Source: Aldrovandia affinis (Eukaryota > Chordata > Actinopteri > Notacanthiformes > Halosauridae). Taken from it: DNA of 64,000 nucleotides. Shown here one piece after another: positions 50,201-63,469 of this stretch. The translations under genes and the position numbers were made by a program. Location of the stretch: contig JAINUG010000011.1 in assembly GCA_029706075.1 (NCBI GenBank), forward strand, positions 1,092,501 to 1,156,500, read 5' to 3'. Every line of letters starts with the position of its first letter. Position 1 is the first letter of the stretch. The notes below the pieces were generated by a model. The model searched no databases, was not told the origin of the DNA, and was given only the letters and a program-made list of their open reading frames with translations.

Positions 50201-51918
50201 ATTGTTGAAACCAGAAATCCCATCTTCCATTTTGAATTAACTACCATAATTACTTTTTACCACTCTCCCCAGTTCCTGTTCTGCTATTAATTTGAGTGAG
50301 CATTTGCTTTAATCTTTCCCACCATGTTAAATCAACCAGCAGTGCACAATGGATTACCGTTTGTCACTGCAGTGTTAATGCTGCGAACGCGATGAATGTT
50401 TTCAGACGTTATTTCAATAGGAAGCAAACCAGCACGATAGCCTACTGTTCAGCGTGTTATCATTGTTATGGATGCTCTACGTTATTATACCACCAAGCAC
50501 ATTTGAATGGGTCAGATACTTTCAGAGAGAGAGAATGAGAGAGCGCAAAAGACAGAGAGGAGCATCTGTATTTCAACATCAATAAGAAACATGCGGCCAG
50601 TTTTCCGTTCATTCATCATAACAGTTTACTGACCGAGCTGTGTAGACTGGCACTAGACACCTATACACTGTCAAGAGCACTGTAAACACACAGAGAGTGT
50701 GAGAAAGAGACTAAAGGAAAGGAGCGAGACAGGCAGCGGAGGAAGAGTGGAAACAAACAGGGGGTGAGACAGACAGACGTGTGGTAAGAAAGCAAGGCTA
50801 AGAAGAGAGGGAGAGGGAAAAGAGAGAGGGAGGCAAAATGAAAGATGCATCTTGGCAAAAACTAAACAAAAAACCCAAACAAAACAGATGGGCATGCACA
50901 CTTACATGCAGTGCAGTATTGAGGGCATTTGCTGTTTGCCTGACTCTCGCTCTATCGCTATATTGTCTGTCTTTTACCCCTGCTGCTTTCCCTTCCTACC
51001 ATTTCCCTTCATGAACCTCTGTTCCTCTTTCAATTCAATTCAATTGATTGATAAAGAAACATTAGTGTTGTCTCGGCACTAATTACAACAACATTACAAA
51101 ACTCATTCCTTTTCCAGTTCTGTTCTGATATTTGTTTATTAGTTCATATGAATGTGCCAACATTCATGGCCTAGCTGCCATACACTGATTTGCTAACACA
51201 ACGACTTTTTCAAAATACACACTGACAAACTGACTGAATGAATGACTTACACACTGACTGTCACTCCAGCTGACTGCCAAACAAACAGACACACTGACAG
51301 ACCGACGGAGTAATTCACAAAGTCGCTGACTAACGCACTGTCACCCCGACACATTGTATTTCTCCCTGTGTTGGTTTAGCGTTTTGTTTCCGCTTCACTG
51401 GCTGGATCTCGCTCAAGCTCACATTACCCCCCCCACACTGCTGATACCCTCCCCGTTAAAGGAATCAGCAGCCACGCTACTCCATGTGTTCTTGTGCCAG
51501 TCATAGTTCCAACTGTTTTTCCCATTTTTTGAGCAGGCCTTTCTGGGTCAATTAAGTAACCGAGCGCGTGAAGCAGGGGTGTGACTGTGACAGAAGCAAT
51601 GATTAAGTGGTGTGAAATAAAGAAGACGTCACAATTCCACATGAATTTAATTACATTATCTATCAAAACTGATAACAATGGCGGTATTAAAGAGAAACAA
51701 AATCACCTCTTGCAGCAATGCTGCTGCTGCTGCTACTACTGCTGTTATGAGTATGGTCGATGTATTCTCTGGTCTAAGAGAGGTTGATGCCAAAATGTTG
51801 GATTATTTGCTGCAAGTGAAAGCAGTCAAAAACCTTTGGAGCAAGAGGAGAGTGCTGCCTATTATTTCCGTTTAATGTTATATCCGCCCCATCAGTCAGC
51901 TTTGTAATTTCTTACCAG

Positions 51919-51949
<31 letters not shown>

Positions 51950-53950
51950 TGTGGGGGGATCTCCTCTACTGATACTACCATTTCAAATGTACCGCAGTGA
52001 CAAACGTGAGCATCATTGTCACCTGAACATCACCCTTTACCCCTAACTATATTTCTACATACCTTCTTCTCAACACTTAGTCCTGCTTAAGGATGGCTGG
52101 TGGACAATCAAATCTGTGAACATTAGGGTCTGTGGAATTTACAATCTGCACTTTTTACATTTATTACTGCTATGATTGTATATGTATTGATGTATGCTAT
52201 TAACTTGTATGTACTGTTATATGGTATTGTATATAATCAACAATTGTAGCATAACCTTTATTTTAGGACACAGCCTTGTACCTTCTGGCAGGGGGACTAC
52301 CAATGGAAATTAGCCTTTTGGCTATAATTGGGTGCATTTTTTTTTTTCTCACAAAATATTCATTAATGTACATTGTCCCTCTTCAGCAAATAAATAAATA
52401 AAAAACAAACAAACAAACAAGCTCCCAAGACAGAGCCGATTATCTATAATAAGGTGGCTAAAGGAACTTCCACAGTGGGATTGACATATATATTTTTAAA
52501 AGGAACATATTCGTCCTGGCGGTTTATTGTGACATTCTTAGACGTCCACCCATTTAACAGACATGCTAGCCGGTTTGAGAACTCCTCCATTCATGATGGT
52601 GTGCTCTTTTCCAGGGTTAGTGTCGTTGCGGCAGTGTAGTGTAATGGTTAGGGAGCTGGGCTTGTAACTCAGAGGTTGAAGGTTCGATTCCCGGGTGGGG
52701 GGGCACTGCCGTTGTACCCTTAAGCAAGGTACTTAACCTGAATTGCTTCAGTAAAAATATCCATCTGTATAAATTGATTGTATGTAAAGAAATGTCAATT
52801 GTGTAAGGCGTCTGCTAAATGCCTAAAATGTAATGTAAAATGTTGCTCCTGGGTGCCCCTGAGGCTAAAATACACTGCTGAACAGACCTGCACTGACCCG
52901 GCCCCCATCTGTGTGGCTCACTTCTTCATTCTGACCTTAAATAACTTAATTTGGGGGGGAAGGACCACGCTCTCCCTGTAACCAATCAATGCAAGCACAT
53001 AATAGAATCGCTGACCTCTCTTCACTGTGTGTTGCATTCCTTTCCTATGCATTTAGGTTCCCCAGGTTTGGGGATTGACCACTTGCAAGCTGCAGAGTGT
53101 TGACCCAGGACTGCAAGCCAACCTCTCTTGCTACCATAATCAGAACTCAAACATTAACCCGGCCCATTATCATTTACTAACTGTTATTACTTCACCTCAT
53201 GTACCTCATGAAATGCACTCGACAGGCCAGCTGGGCTGAAGGCTTGTCCTACCCTAGAGGAGACCAGTGCCGAAACCACAGCGCTAAGCCACAAAGACAG
53301 TTCAAAGAAAACACAGTGTGGTCCGGTACAGGATAGTCTAACAATATCCAGTGCACTGTCCAGGCCCGCAGAGTCCACAATAGAATATTAACGTGAAGTA
53401 CAATCCAGCCAGACCAACACAGTCTAACACAGGGAAGATTTGTGATACAGTTCAATGAATATTGTAAAGACCAACAGAAGAATACAGTGTCTAACAGCAC
53501 AGCATGAGACCAGTGAGCTGCGGAATGGGGAAATAAAGAATAAAGCCGTTCAACCCTCAAAAGCACAGCCCTGTTAAATAGACTACAGCATTAACATCGG
53601 AGCTCAATGAGGTACAATTACAGTCCAGTACAATATAATATGTCACAATGTTGAATCAAGTCCAACAGAGTACAGTGTACAGCGGTTTCATCCTGTACAG
53701 TCTATTACAACAGTATTGCATTTTGAGAGATTACAGCCAGGGAACATAATACTGAACTGCACAGTGCAGCAAAGACAATCTCTCACAGTCCTGTGCAATA
53801 TAATAGTGACTAGGGCCAACTCGGTCCAATTAGTAACAGACACACAGGCACAAGCAGTGAGAGGTTCAAGAGACATTAAGTACAGCACTGCACAGACAGG
53901 CTTACCTTCTTAGAGAGATTTTTGAGAGGAGATTTTACGCAGTTTCCCAT
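44202..53950 (-). CDS. cabp1: Calcium-binding protein 1, neuronal EF-hand sensor (8 coding exons)
   Basis: Coding exons in transcript order are 53906-53950, 49150-49338, 47373-47403, 46819-46962, 46110-46219, 45237-45311, 45061-45133 and 44202-44227, giving 230 aa (human long CaBP1 form 227). The N-terminus [15 protein letters not shown] carries a myristoylation Gly2 and Cys4. The conserved segment [20 protein letters not shown] runs into [13 protein letters not shown]1 loop is [12 protein letters not shown] (98-109). EF2 is degenerate ([12 protein letters not shown], about 134-145), as is normal for CaBP1. EF3 is [12 protein letters not shown] (175-186) and EF4 is [12 protein letters not shown] (212-223); the end is FVRMMSR. 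CaBP1 regulates voltage-gated calcium channels and IP3 receptors in neurons (family knowledge). The last exon holds only 26 coding bases. A caldendrin-type alternative first exon was not found in the window. Confidence 0.93.
45488..45530 (-). mobile_element. Short L2/SINE tail fragment, reverse orientation
   Basis: The sequence GCATTCAGCAGACGCTCTTA followed by TCCAGAGCGACTTAC is the reverse complement of the shared tail, with the hairpin at 45507-45521. It lies in a cabp1 intron next to a larger duplicated block. Confidence 0.7.
45721..46005. repeat. Duplicated block, copy 1 (cabp1 intron)
   Basis: It is highly similar to 48622-48893 in the same direction: shared GCCAGAACTCATACACCAAT, TTTTCAACACACATTTGTGT, CTCAAAACTGCAACCAAGGA and GCACACATTAAACTCCACAC. 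Differences are point changes and small indels. A matching ATCCACCAAGTCTA lies further upstream of each copy (45.45 and 48.53 kb). Confidence 0.85.
47187..47245 (+). mobile_element. Isolated L2/SINE 3' tail fragment
   Basis: Only the tail is present: TGTGCGTCGCTCTGGATAAG, then AGCGTCTGCCAAATGCC and TGTAATG repeats, with the intact hairpin at 47200-47214. It lies in a cabp1 intron. It closely matches the tail of the L2 fragment at 17.9 kb. Confidence 0.8.
48622..48893. repeat. Duplicated block, copy 2 (cabp1 intron)
   Basis: This is the partner of 45721-46005, about 2.9 kb away in direct orientation. It carries a roughly 20-base insertion around GTTGTGCCATAGGGT and lacks some sequence present in copy 1. 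It could be a local duplication or two insertions of an unknown repeat. Confidence 0.85.
49523..49640 (+). mobile_element. Third tRNA-derived SINE type, short fragment
   Basis: The tRNA-like head GTGTGGCTCAGTAGGTAGAG and box B GGGTTCAATTCCCAC are followed by ACTGAAAATGTATGCATTCA and a truncated tail (CTACTGTAAGTC). The arrangement differs from the two families above. It is not called a tRNA gene because the acceptor stem is not closed and the SINE body follows directly. It lies in cabp1 intron 1. Confidence 0.72.
52629..52842 (+). mobile_element. tRNA-derived SINE, same family, hairpin deleted from tail
   Basis: Head GGCAGTGTAGTGTAATGG, A-box-like TAGTGTAATGG and B box GGTTCGATTCC (52681-52691) are intact. 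The body matches the 24.05 kb copy. The tail keeps GCGTCTGCTAAATGCC but lacks the GCTCTGGATAAGAGC hairpin. The copy is antisense within cabp1 intron 1. Confidence 0.87.
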
Positions 53951-53975
53951 AGCTAAGAATCTTTCTCTGTATGTG

Positions 53976-54030
53976 TGATGTGTGTGTGTGTGTGTGTGTG
54001 TATGTGTGTGTTTCCACGTGTGTATGTGTG

Positions 54031-54067
<37 letters not shown>

Positions 54068-54077
54068 ATGTGTGCGT
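53976..54077. repeat. Imperfect (GT)n tract just upstream of the cabp1 start codon
   Basis: GT repeats broken by GTAT and TTTCCACG units lie 26-127 bp before the cabp1 ATG on the opposite strand. The cabp1 5' UTR or promoter would read CA-rich here. A GA run (54168-54204) follows. Confidence 0.9.
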
Positions 54078-54159
54078 GTTAGAAAGGGTGTTCTTAGGGT
54101 CTTTCTCAGTGTGAGGCTGGAAATTGGGGGAGGGCGAGACATCAGGAACCTGGAGAGAG

Positions 54160-54191
<32 letters not shown>

Positions 54192-56373
54192 CAGGAGAGA
54201 GAGAGATGGGCTCTGCTGGTTAGCACGGACGGATGAACTTGTTGAAATGAGAGAAGCAAAGTAGGAGGGAAAACAACAACAGCTCGCACAGTTTTGGAGG
54301 TATGGGGAGGGGGGGTGGTCAAAGAGAGCAATAGAGAGGGAGATGGGGAAGTGCAAAAGAGGCACGCCTGTCTTCCTGATGAAATGTAAGTGCTCAACGC
54401 ACAGAAGTAAATCAAGATCGGGTATGCATTCGCCTGCATTCTCTTTATCCATTTCACCATTCATGCATAGAGAGGGTGAGAGAAACACAGACTCATTCAG
54501 ACAAGCATATTACCTTTCCCTTCCAAAGAGCTCAAGACACTAATCCGAACACACATGCGCACATAGTCCATTACACACACACACAGCCATGGGGCTATGC
54601 TGGCTGCTAAAAATACAACATAGACGCAGACAGACTTATTAAAAATACACACAAAAACTTCATCCAAAGCACATTGTGCTACCAACGACTGAGATCAAGG
54701 CAAGATGTAAGCAATCAATTTGCATCAAAGGCCTTTTGTCCCAAAGCTAGACTGAACAGGAAATGACTGTACATTTACTTTTCTTTACATCCTTACATTT
54801 CTATAATTTATTTTCCTTTCCTTTTTCTTCATTCCCTCTTTCACTTTAACTCCTCTCCCTCTTCCTAGCACCTGTCTTTCACTTTCTCTAAACCATTCTC
54901 TTTCTCTGCCCAGTCCTATTCCTTGTCTATCTCATTTTTTTCTATTAATCTCTCTCTCTCTCTTTATCCCATCCCTCTCCCTCTTATTCTGTCTACTTCA
55001 CCCTTCCCTCTTTCCCTCTCTCCATCCCATCTCTCTTCCCCTTTTTAACATTCCTCCATCTTTCAGCCTCTCTATCTCTTCCCTATTTCCCCCGTCTTTC
55101 CATTTTCTCCCTCTCTCTGCTGATGAATCATCTTGACGAAGAAGACACCCCCCTCCCCCCCATAAGTGGCTCAATGTGAACTTTAGAACACGTCACAAAT
55201 CAGACACACGCTCCGTCCACTTACATCACGTCAGTGCAGTGTGCACGCACCCTGGAATACAGCCGCATGCACACAATGCTATACACGCAATTCAAGGTTC
55301 CTCAAGCATGCAAACACCCACACACACGCACACAAACACACACACAGAAAGCAAGCAAGAGAGAGAGAGAGCTAATCCCAAGCAGAATGTTGATAATTGC
55401 AGACAAAGTTTGCAGACACGTACACCATGGTAAAATAATCCCATTTGACACAGAGAGAGATTGAGACTGGGGGTGGAGGGAGGGAAGAAGGAAAATGGAT
55501 ATAAATCCTGCAGGAAGGACAGGAAAGACAGCAGGATGGATAGATTAAGAAGAAGTGCATGCTGGCTGCTTGCCTGCCAGCAACATGGAAGATTGCCACA
55601 CAGACCGAGTAACCTTGTGGCAAAATTAGCTCGCATGGTGTGTGTTTAAAGATTTAAATGTGCCATTAAATAATCTTTCCTTTGGTTCTGTAATAATAAA
55701 TATGACTTCCTTTCCACTCTCTTCCTGCCAGCCATTATACCCCTCATCTTTTCTTGGTCTCCTGCTCTCTTCCTCTTTTCCAGCTCCTCTCTCCTTTTCA
55801 CTTGCTGGGTTGCCTTCAGTGTTGCAATAATATACTGGTAGCCTGCATCTATCTTTTCTCTGACCCTTCTTTTGAATCACACACACACGGATGCACACAC
55901 GTACCCAAACACAGGCACACACACATATGCCCCCACACACACACACACACAGACAACACACATACATATGCATGTACACACATGCCTGCACACACACATA
56001 CACATGCACGCACACACTTGCGCACATAAACACACACACAAACATACACGCACTCACACTTTGACGTTTCAGGAAAAAACGCTTTCTTTCTTTTCTTCTG
56101 TTTATATCTCCTTAAACAATAATTCAGACTCAACTAAAATGTGTCCGTTCCTTTAAATGTCATTCTTGATTTTGAACAAAGGGAGGCAAACTGACCTCAC
56201 ACTGTGAACACGCAGAAGCCAGGGAGTGATGTGATAAATATAACCGCGCTTTCCCAATCTACTGTCGCCCCCTCTCTCACTCCCTTCTCTGCTCTCTCTT
56301 TTTCCTGGTTCCCTCTCTATCCTCATCTCCCCTCTCTTCTACATCCTCCCTCCATTTACCACCCCCCTCTCCA

Positions 56374-56380
<7 letters not shown>

Positions 56381-56441
<61 letters not shown>
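56381..56441. repeat. (CT)n microsatellite, about 30 units
   Basis: A pure CT run inside a wider pyrimidine-rich stretch (56240-56455). No gene is associated. Confidence 0.95.
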
Positions 56442-56443
<2 letters not shown>

Positions 56444-57204
56444 TCTCCATGGGGACCACGGCAAGGTCATGCTGACCTGAGCACAGATGCACACAGACCC
56501 AGAATGGAAGGAGGTGAAGAGGGAGAGGCAGAATACATCAGCTGCTCTTTTACATAGCATTTCCTTACATTGTTTCACAAACAAACATCAGTCAGAGGCA
56601 CGCACAGAGAAGCTTTTCTTACATAACCGCACCTCTGTCCATCAGACTGCTTTCCCCCCTCTTTGTCTCACTCTCTCTTCCTCTTTCTCATTCCCTCTGA
56701 TGGGATGTCAACTAAAAAGTGCCACACTGACTGACACATTGATTGATTAACAGGGCAGCTAAAAGGCTTTTGCGATGAATGACAGACAGGCCAATCTTAG
56801 TGATGCGCTTGTGAAGACTCACACTCACTCTGACCAGCACATTAGAAGACTGATCAGTAGAAAGGCTCAATTCATCTGACCCACTGTTCCAGTCATACAT
56901 GGCATTGATGCAGTACCTTATATTGGAGTGCCCCCCCCTATGCAGTGCCCCCTAGTGTTCAGAATTAATTTCCCATTCTATGAATGGTCTGAGCCTCGAC
57001 CTTTCTCAGTTGTTGTTACACTACACTGTTTCAAACCATCTCCATCGCCAACTTTTCCCCAGTGTAAGCCATCATTTAAAATTCAAAGCACATCTAGCTG
57101 GGACATGTACTTCAAACTAAATTCACTAAAACACACCTCCCATCATATTGTATTTGCAGATATATCAATAGTTTGCTTTACAAACAGCATGCCATTAAAA
57201 ATAT

Positions 57205-57500
57205 TGTGGTGGCTGGCAGACAGCGAGCGTAGCTGGTCCTGTATGAGTGTGAGCTGCCTATCAGGGACACGGTTCAAAACCCATCACTGCCAGACTGGCC
57301 CTGTCCGTTCCTGGGGGAGGGTGGTCGGCACGAACTAGCTGTGAAGCACATAAGGGTGTCTCCATAAAGGGGGTCGGTGAGTTCAGTCTCAAAGCATGTG
57401 GATCATCGCCAGCTTCGGAGAGTAGCTTGCCCCATTCCTGGGGGAGGGTTCATTGAAAAAAACAGAGAGTATAATTGGCTTTTAAATTAGGGAGAAAAAT
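57205..57500 (+). mobile_element. Second SINE family, diverged copy
   Basis: B-box-like GGTTCAAAACC lies at 57271-57281 and the 3' end TATAATTGGCTTTTAAATTA with GGGAGAAAAATTGGG matches the family end in reverse. The middle holds a duplicated CCATTCCTGGGGGAGGGT-type block. It lies in the gene-free 54-63 kb region. Confidence 0.65.
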
Positions 57501-58528
57501 TGGGAAAATCAGAAACAAAATTTAAAAGAAAAAATATTGCGGTTTTGCAGGCTCATTGGAATACAAGGAAAAAAATGGAGAGAACAAAAATGAGCTTTAA
57601 TGGTTGAAAGCTTGTTTTAAAAATAAATTCCTCTCTTGACAGTCTGGTCCCTGTCGAACCTGCACAGCGCCGCAGTGGAATAATTACTGGTAAATGTATT
57701 TCTTCTGAGCAGAACAGACTAGCTTGGCTCTCATCCTCATTATCCGCTAAGTGCACGTTCCCTGTACAAGTAACGCTGCCCCTACTCCAAATAACTTTTG
57801 GCATGACCCGTGTCACAAATCAGGTGCAAATGAACTACATTCTGTAGCCTCTCATGGGAGAGAGGTGGCGGACCCACGGTCTGCTGCAGCTGTGTGTCTG
57901 CACACAGCACTGCACTTAGAACACTGCACCCTCGCTAGTGGCAACAGTGTTCTGTTGGTGCTAACAAGAGCTTAATTTACAACAGCTGAAAACCTATTAC
58001 CTTACTCCCCCTCCTGTCCATTTTGTGTCTAAAAACAAAACACTCACTATTCATGGGGAACCTTGGTAAGGTGCTCTTGTGGTTGATTCAGGTTTTGGCT
58101 GTATGTACGTTGTTTGCTAAGCTATTTGAGGCATTCATCTAGAAATCAATTAACCACGTACCATTTTTTTAAAATCAATATTTTGGCTGACATGTAGATA
58201 TTTCATCAACTTGAACTTGTCAGATCAAGTGGAATTTGTTGCAACAACACGAAAGGGAAGACTGTTGAGAACACAGCCTTTTCTCTCTCTTTTTCTGTTT
58301 TATAATCTGGTTTTGGGGATGGCTATATTTAGCTACTACTGCCAGAGTGCGATTTCTGTAGGGATTGCATGCAGGGTTAGAAATTGGCGAGAGAGACTGG
58401 GTAAGGATAGAATCATCTCCTTTGGGATGATTTCAAGTTTAATAAAAGCTTTAGTGTGTTGGAGGGACTGTATGTGATGCTGCATGCATGTGTGTATGTG
58501 AGTGTGCATGCATGTGTGAGTGTGTGTG

Positions 58529-58563
<35 letters not shown>

Positions 58564-60011
58564 ATCTCTTTATTTATGGTTATTAATAAAATGCTTTAGC
58601 ACAAGGTTGTTTTATGTCTGAGCCTGTGTGTAAATGAGATTAAATGACACTGCATGTTAACATCCACACATCTTAACAGCTTCACAAATGCACACAAATA
58701 GACAAGCTTTGTTTTTGTTATTTCAGTAATGGCTGCCTGTCAGACCTCATTTCCAGTATTCAGATCACAGGTGTTAGGAAATTGGGTGAAGGACATTGTG
58801 TATACTTAGATCTTTTACATTTAAAAAAGTAAGTTTAGAACTGAAAATATTAAGAATATCAACAAAATCTATCCACACTGGGTACTTAAAGACAGACTCT
58901 TAAGTACTCTTAAGTGATAAAATTAGAAACCACCAAAAGGAAACCTTAAAACCTAAAGTCCAAACAAAACAAACATTTTCAGCTGCCCTTTCTTCTTCAC
59001 ACAGCAACTACCAATTATGTTACTGGTAACATACCAGGACCATTTTTTTGCTTACCTATTTACTTTGAAGACACAAGTGATCTATTAGGGATAAAATTAA
59101 ACCTTGTTCTCCTTTTTGACTCTGTTATGAAACCTTGAAAAATAGACTGAAGGGAAGATCGACAAAACAGGAGGCCTCCAAATATCAAATGCACACAAAA
59201 GATATAAACATATTAAAACTCATAGCATAAACCTGATTTGGGACATGACAATACATACAATCTCCATGGTGTGTATTAGGACATGTGGTAAAGCCTCCAC
59301 AGCAGACCACCAGAGACACATCTCACCAGGGCAGTACCACTCACACCACAGGGTCCATCAACCATCCATCTACCTTCCAACCTATGCCATCTCACTCCTG
59401 CCCCCCACCCCTTCCACCACCAAGCTAATGAGTGGCTCTGTCCAAAATGTTCCAATGTTAAGAGCCGTTTTGACTTGAATGGACTGTGAGATTACAGGCG
59501 GAATATTTTCAGCAAAAAACATTTTCAGCAAACATGTAAAGTAGCAATCTTGCCCCAACCCCCCTCCGCCCACTATCCCCCACCTTCCACCCGCCCCGAC
59601 TCCACCGTTTTGACAATTACCCCTCGCTCTTGTAATACTGTCATCTCACAGTTCAGAAAATACTCATTAGGTATACCTTCTCATTACCAAGCCATACATT
59701 TTCATCATGACATCTCGCTGCCACCACAGGTGGTGTTAACGTGTCAACTGGTCACAGGAGAGGAGAGAAGGTTGGGCCTATCAGCCTCCTTGTCTGACAG
59801 GAGCGTTTGTGCTATCGCAGGAAGCTCAGGGTGGCATGCCAAGGCTTTCTTTCATTTATAGGGCAGAATGAGGAAACAATACAAATCACAATCCTGGTCC
59901 CAAATGTTCTGTGTACAACAGAATGACACACTGTCATACACTTTGTTAGAACTACAATATAACCAACATCATCCTGGGGTAACTTCAACTTCTCTCTGAC
60001 ATTTTTAAAAA

Positions 60012-60119
<108 letters not shown>

Positions 60120-60126
60120 TTATATT

Positions 60127-60372
60127 TATATGAAGAGATCATACAAAAAAAATGATAAACGCCATTCCTGTCTAAACAAAACCAAACAAGCTGTGATTGA
60201 GATCACAGTGCCGTCTGTGGGATAACTGTACATAAAGCATGAGATATATCGAGTTTTACAACAAAAATATTTGGAAATCGCAAAGATGGCACCGTGATCT
60301 CAAGCACGGCTTGTTTGGTTTTGTTTTGGCAGGAATCGGTTATAGGTTTTTTGCGTATGAACTCTTCATATA
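60127..60372. mobile_element. Palindromic MITE, 246 bp, able to form a long hairpin
   Basis: Left TATATGAAGAGATCATAC and the right end in reverse complement TATATGAAGAGTTCATAC are near-identical. Pairing continues through AACAAAACCAAACAAGC and TTGAGATCAC to about 100 bp per arm, leaving a small central loop. It inserts in AT-rich DNA next to a long CA repeat. The family is not named. Confidence 0.7.
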
Positions 60373-63300
60373 TACAGTATATATATATGTGTGTGTGTGT
60401 GTGTGATTCATATATGTGTATATATATATATATACTGCTGTGCTAGTCTTAAGATATTTCTGATGGAAGAGTAAACTAGAACTGTAATTATTAATAATTG
60501 TAATTATTATTAACATTTGTGAAGAAGAAAATCACTTTAATGTGAATCTGAGCTACTTTTAAATACATTAAATGTATAAATTTATTATTTATGCACTGTA
60601 TTATTCATTTGTTTACTTTACCAGTTTATTTTCAGGCATGAATGAGATACATAAATAAATAAATAAATGGATAAAATCAAATAATAAAATTTCAATTATT
60701 AATTAAATCTATTAATTAATAAATTGTTTTATTTAGGATAGTGTCTGTGCACTGAAAACACAACAGAGTATTTTGCACAGTTCAACGCAGAAGATAACAA
60801 AGTTATACATAAGTTAATAACATAAAATGAAATAATACAAACAGGCAAGTTGTAACACAATTGCAGCACAAGGATGAAAAAATTTGTAAAATGTAAAATG
60901 TATTTTTCATTTATGTTACAATATCTACACAAAATCTGATCGTATATCGTGATGGGTTAACATTAATTTTGTTATACCCAGGAATGGAATGATGCAGTTA
61001 GCCTTACCATTCCATGTCCCTCAGTGGACAGTTTGGGGGTATGATAGCGTGTGTCTTTTTGGCAAATCAATATCCTTTGTTTCTCTCAGGGGTGTAGGAA
61101 ATGCACACATAAGATGTGAGATGAATCAAGCTGACCGAGAAATGTGCCCTGATTTGCTGACTGACAGACTTACTGGCATACAGATAGATGGACTGATGCT
61201 CTGTCACGGCGACCTCCTGATTCAGTGGCAGAATTATTTGAAAAGAACCAAGACCAAAAGATTTCTGAGAGTATACACCCAAAATCTCCTGGTTCTGTTT
61301 GAGTGCAACAACAACTCTGTAACCCTCAATTTTCCAAAGTGCTGCTGATGGGGAAGGAGGAAAGACAGGTGAAGTAGCTGCTACACTAACCAATATGTGA
61401 CACTTTGAACATCAAAGTGGTTTTCTTCAAAGCCCAAGCAAATGATAAACATGAATATAGATGTTTTGATCAATATTTGTATCATATATTACAGTGCATG
61501 TAATATATGCACTGAACGGCTTTGGTATTTAAAATATAGCAACCATTTGCTCTTCAAATTCTGCCCCTCCCTCGCTCACAAATGCGGACAAACAAAAAAG
61601 TAAACAAAATAACAAAAATTGATTTTAAAGGATTGATCACCCTTGAAACAGCCAAAACCTGTAAACACTATTTAGTTCATTGAAAGATGTTTGGGAAATG
61701 TATAATCCTTTCAATTGGCATATACAAATACAAAAACAGGCATTGAATATGCATGTGAGAAACTCGCATAATCAACGTCATCCTTTTTTGATTTCAGAGT
61801 AGTTGTGAATATATTCACCATTTTAAAATACCCTGTGTTCTGACAGTGCAGCACACTTCGACACCAAAACTGTGAAATATATGCCTCTACAAAAGGTGAA
61901 GTACACGGTGTGAATAACAACCCAAGTACAGGAAGGACTGGGTGACTGGACAAGCATGCTGTTTCGAATGAGATTTTCAATGTTCCATGTAAAGAACTTT
62001 CATTGAAAGACCTCCTGTTGGCACTGCTGTGTTTGGTTTTAGGGTTACTTTTGCTACAGGATATTGATGGTTTGTGATGTGAATAATCTGTGGCACAGCA
62101 CTAACTGGAGGTGAAATTATTGACAGCCAAGGTCTGCTGGAGAGGAGAAATGCAGACTGAAGTTCTAAAGAGGAACACAACATCATCGAAAAATAAACAG
62201 TGCTAAGTATCTACAAATGCAGGGCAGGGGAAACACAGGACTAATACAGAAGCATCTTCATAATATGGGGAGGAATGTAGACAATGTTAATATTAAATTT
62301 ATTCTTAAAATATCTGATAGTGATATACAGCTGATAGTGAAATACAGAAGGGCAAGGAAATGCAGTCCCCTTTTGGCCACCAGGAGGTGTTATACCGAGA
62401 GAAACATTTGCCACTTCCAAATTCAAACACATTTGAAGCTGGATGGATTTAAGCAAGGGTATCGGTCAGTCTGCTGTTAGCCTATAGGACTCAGGTTAAC
62501 TGCAAGTCAGGGGTCATGATAACGAGTTCAGTGCTCATCTCCTTCCTCTCCTATATCTCTCAACACTAGCAGCTTACCCTCAATCTACAAACAGTCTTTC
62601 ATCTTGTGTCTCTCATCTCTGATCTTCTGTCTCTGATCCTACTGCACCATCCAGGCTATCTCATATCTTCCTTCTTGAGAAGGATTGAGGGAACTTTATT
62701 TTAAATGTACATATTTATTATACTGTCTATTTCTCCTTCAGAACTGGAGCCCCAACCAGTCTGGTGCCCACGCTAATGTCCTCCACTCTGTGCAAGCAGT
62801 CTCTCACTCATCCATGTCCGTCCTCCTATAAATGTGAATCACCAAGCACCACCCAGAAATGGTTTTCCTTCTACCTGTCTCAAGCTCAGAAATGAGGTTT
62901 GTTCAAAGGAATCCTCGACAGTGGCAGTCTCACTTTTTCTCTTAAGATTCTGGTGCTTAAGTGGGACTTAAGTCCTTCCTTCCTAAAAAGTGGCCTTTTT
63001 ACACTGGAGTTGAGCATGCTAAACACAGTGGTGCAGTGTATCCTGGATACAGCAATTCCTCAACATTTTGCCAGATAATTCTGAAACCAATGTCATATTT
63101 CTAAAAGAAAGAAAATTCCACTGTTCATTGTCTCTTCTGTCCTTAGCAATCTGAAGTCTGACAACCTGTTTAAACTGCAAACACAAGTGAGTGCCGAGAG
63201 TGAAGTGACTACATAAAAAAACAGACCATAAATAATTATGTGTGCTTTACACTTTGTGTGCACAATATGTAGCTAGACTCTTCAATATAAAATACAGAGA

Positions 63301-63469
63301 TGTTGTTCCTCCTCTATGCTTCAGACATGTTGCAGATGGTATAGAGGGATTCAATGTTGCTGCTCTGACTCAAAAAGACAAAATGAAATGTTTTCTATTC
63401 TTCTGTGCACCTTTCTGGCACAGTGTGGTTTCAGCTGCATCTGCCTGAGGCCAGTATGACTTACTTGAC

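Noticed and set aside
53876-54488. Two overlapping - strand open frames of over 190 aa upstream of cabp1
   Set aside because: They are rich in His-Thr and Ser-Leu from CA and CT repeats. Only the MGNCVK start inside one of them is real.
60989-61393. Overlapping open frames on both strands of about 110-120 aa
   Set aside because: They have no recognised motif, convincing exon signals or neighbouring exons; they look like chance frames.
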